Assembly: GCA_012295275.1 (NCBI GenBank)
Contig: CM022673.1
Coordinates: 15,533,810-15,597,809, forward strand
DNA from: Chrysomallon squamiferum
Lineage: Eukaryota > Mollusca > Gastropoda > Neomphalida > Peltospiridae
Direction: 5' to 3'
Length of the DNA stretch: 64,000 nucleotides
Below the pieces are notes generated by a model that was given only the letters and a program-made list of their open reading frames with translations, searched no databases and was not told the DNA's origin. Position numbers and translations under genes: made by a program. Shown here one piece after another: positions 63,601-64,000 of the stretch; position 1 is the first letter of the stretch, and each line of letters starts with the position of its first letter.

Positions 63601-64000
63601 TGTGTGAAAATCTCTTATAGCCAGCTTCTGATAACGAAAGAAGACTTGTGTATTTTCTTTTATAGTGACAATTTCAAGCATTTATGTGTGTGTATATATA
63701 TGTGTGTGGGTGCACGCGCGCTTGTTTATGTTTGTATGCATTTGTCTGTGTAAAATAATAATAAAAAATTAGTGGTAGCAGCAGCAGCAATAATAATAAT
63801 AAACTCGATCTGTTATTGATAGGCTGAACGTTTCATTCCAAAATTATCATAATCTCCTTTTTTTTCCCACAGATTTTATTTTACATTTCAGTCCAGTATG
63901 ATGTCACGGAACAATAGAAATGTCCTCTTTTATTTGGATTCATTATATAATTTAATAGTAAGAACTGGTGCCAAGAATGAATTAATACTACCGATTACAT

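Larger units (their letters stand above)
61116..63610. mobile_element. Insertion upstream of KRR1 copy 2 carrying an integrase relic
   Basis: Copy 1 runs from TTAGTTTGG at about 36,730 directly into TATAACCAGCC. In copy 2 these two points are separated by about 2.5 kb. The block starts with a palindromic TTAGTCAT...ATGACTAA segment (61,164-61,228) and holds the integrase pseudogene. No target duplication was identified with certainty. Confidence 0.7.

Overview
The window is eukaryotic, metazoan DNA: very AT-rich, full of microsatellites, with short GT-AG exons separated by AT-rich introns. No bacterial-style gene organisation is visible. Long CT/GA, ATT and ATTT tracts together with decayed KRBA2-like integrase and hAT transposase relics would fit a cephalopod mollusc such as an octopus. 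That is inference from style of sequence, not proof.

Layout. About 1-28,860 is a gene-poor, microsatellite-dense stretch with one candidate MITE, some hairpins and a few weak candidate exons or small ORFs. About 28,860-37,140 is the first copy of a segmental duplication and carries a minus-strand KRR1 gene (18S rRNA maturation factor) that is clearly broken. 37,700-37,910 has a probable LINE fragment. 38,280-46,044 is a plus-strand opioid growth factor receptor (OGFR) family gene. It has a long acidic repeat-bearing first exon, tandemly duplicated exons 2 and 3, and an intact core domain. 47,597-48,488 is a Tigger/pogo-like non-autonomous DNA transposon with a TA target duplication. About 50,490 to the window end is the second copy of the segmental duplication, in the same orientation. 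It holds a complete 11-exon KRR1 gene with one single-base frameshift, a hAT relic in intron 4, and a decayed KRBA2/SCAND3-type integrase with an in-frame 27-bp minisatellite upstream of the gene.

The main biological story is a direct duplication of the KRR1 locus on both sides of OGFR. One KRR1 copy has become a pseudogene through many independent lesions. Four single-base lesions (three in OGFR exon 1, one in KRR1 copy 2) are all losses of one base in or next to a short A or T run, so assembly error must be excluded before calling those genes broken. The duplication runs off the right edge, so a second OGFR copy may lie just beyond the window.
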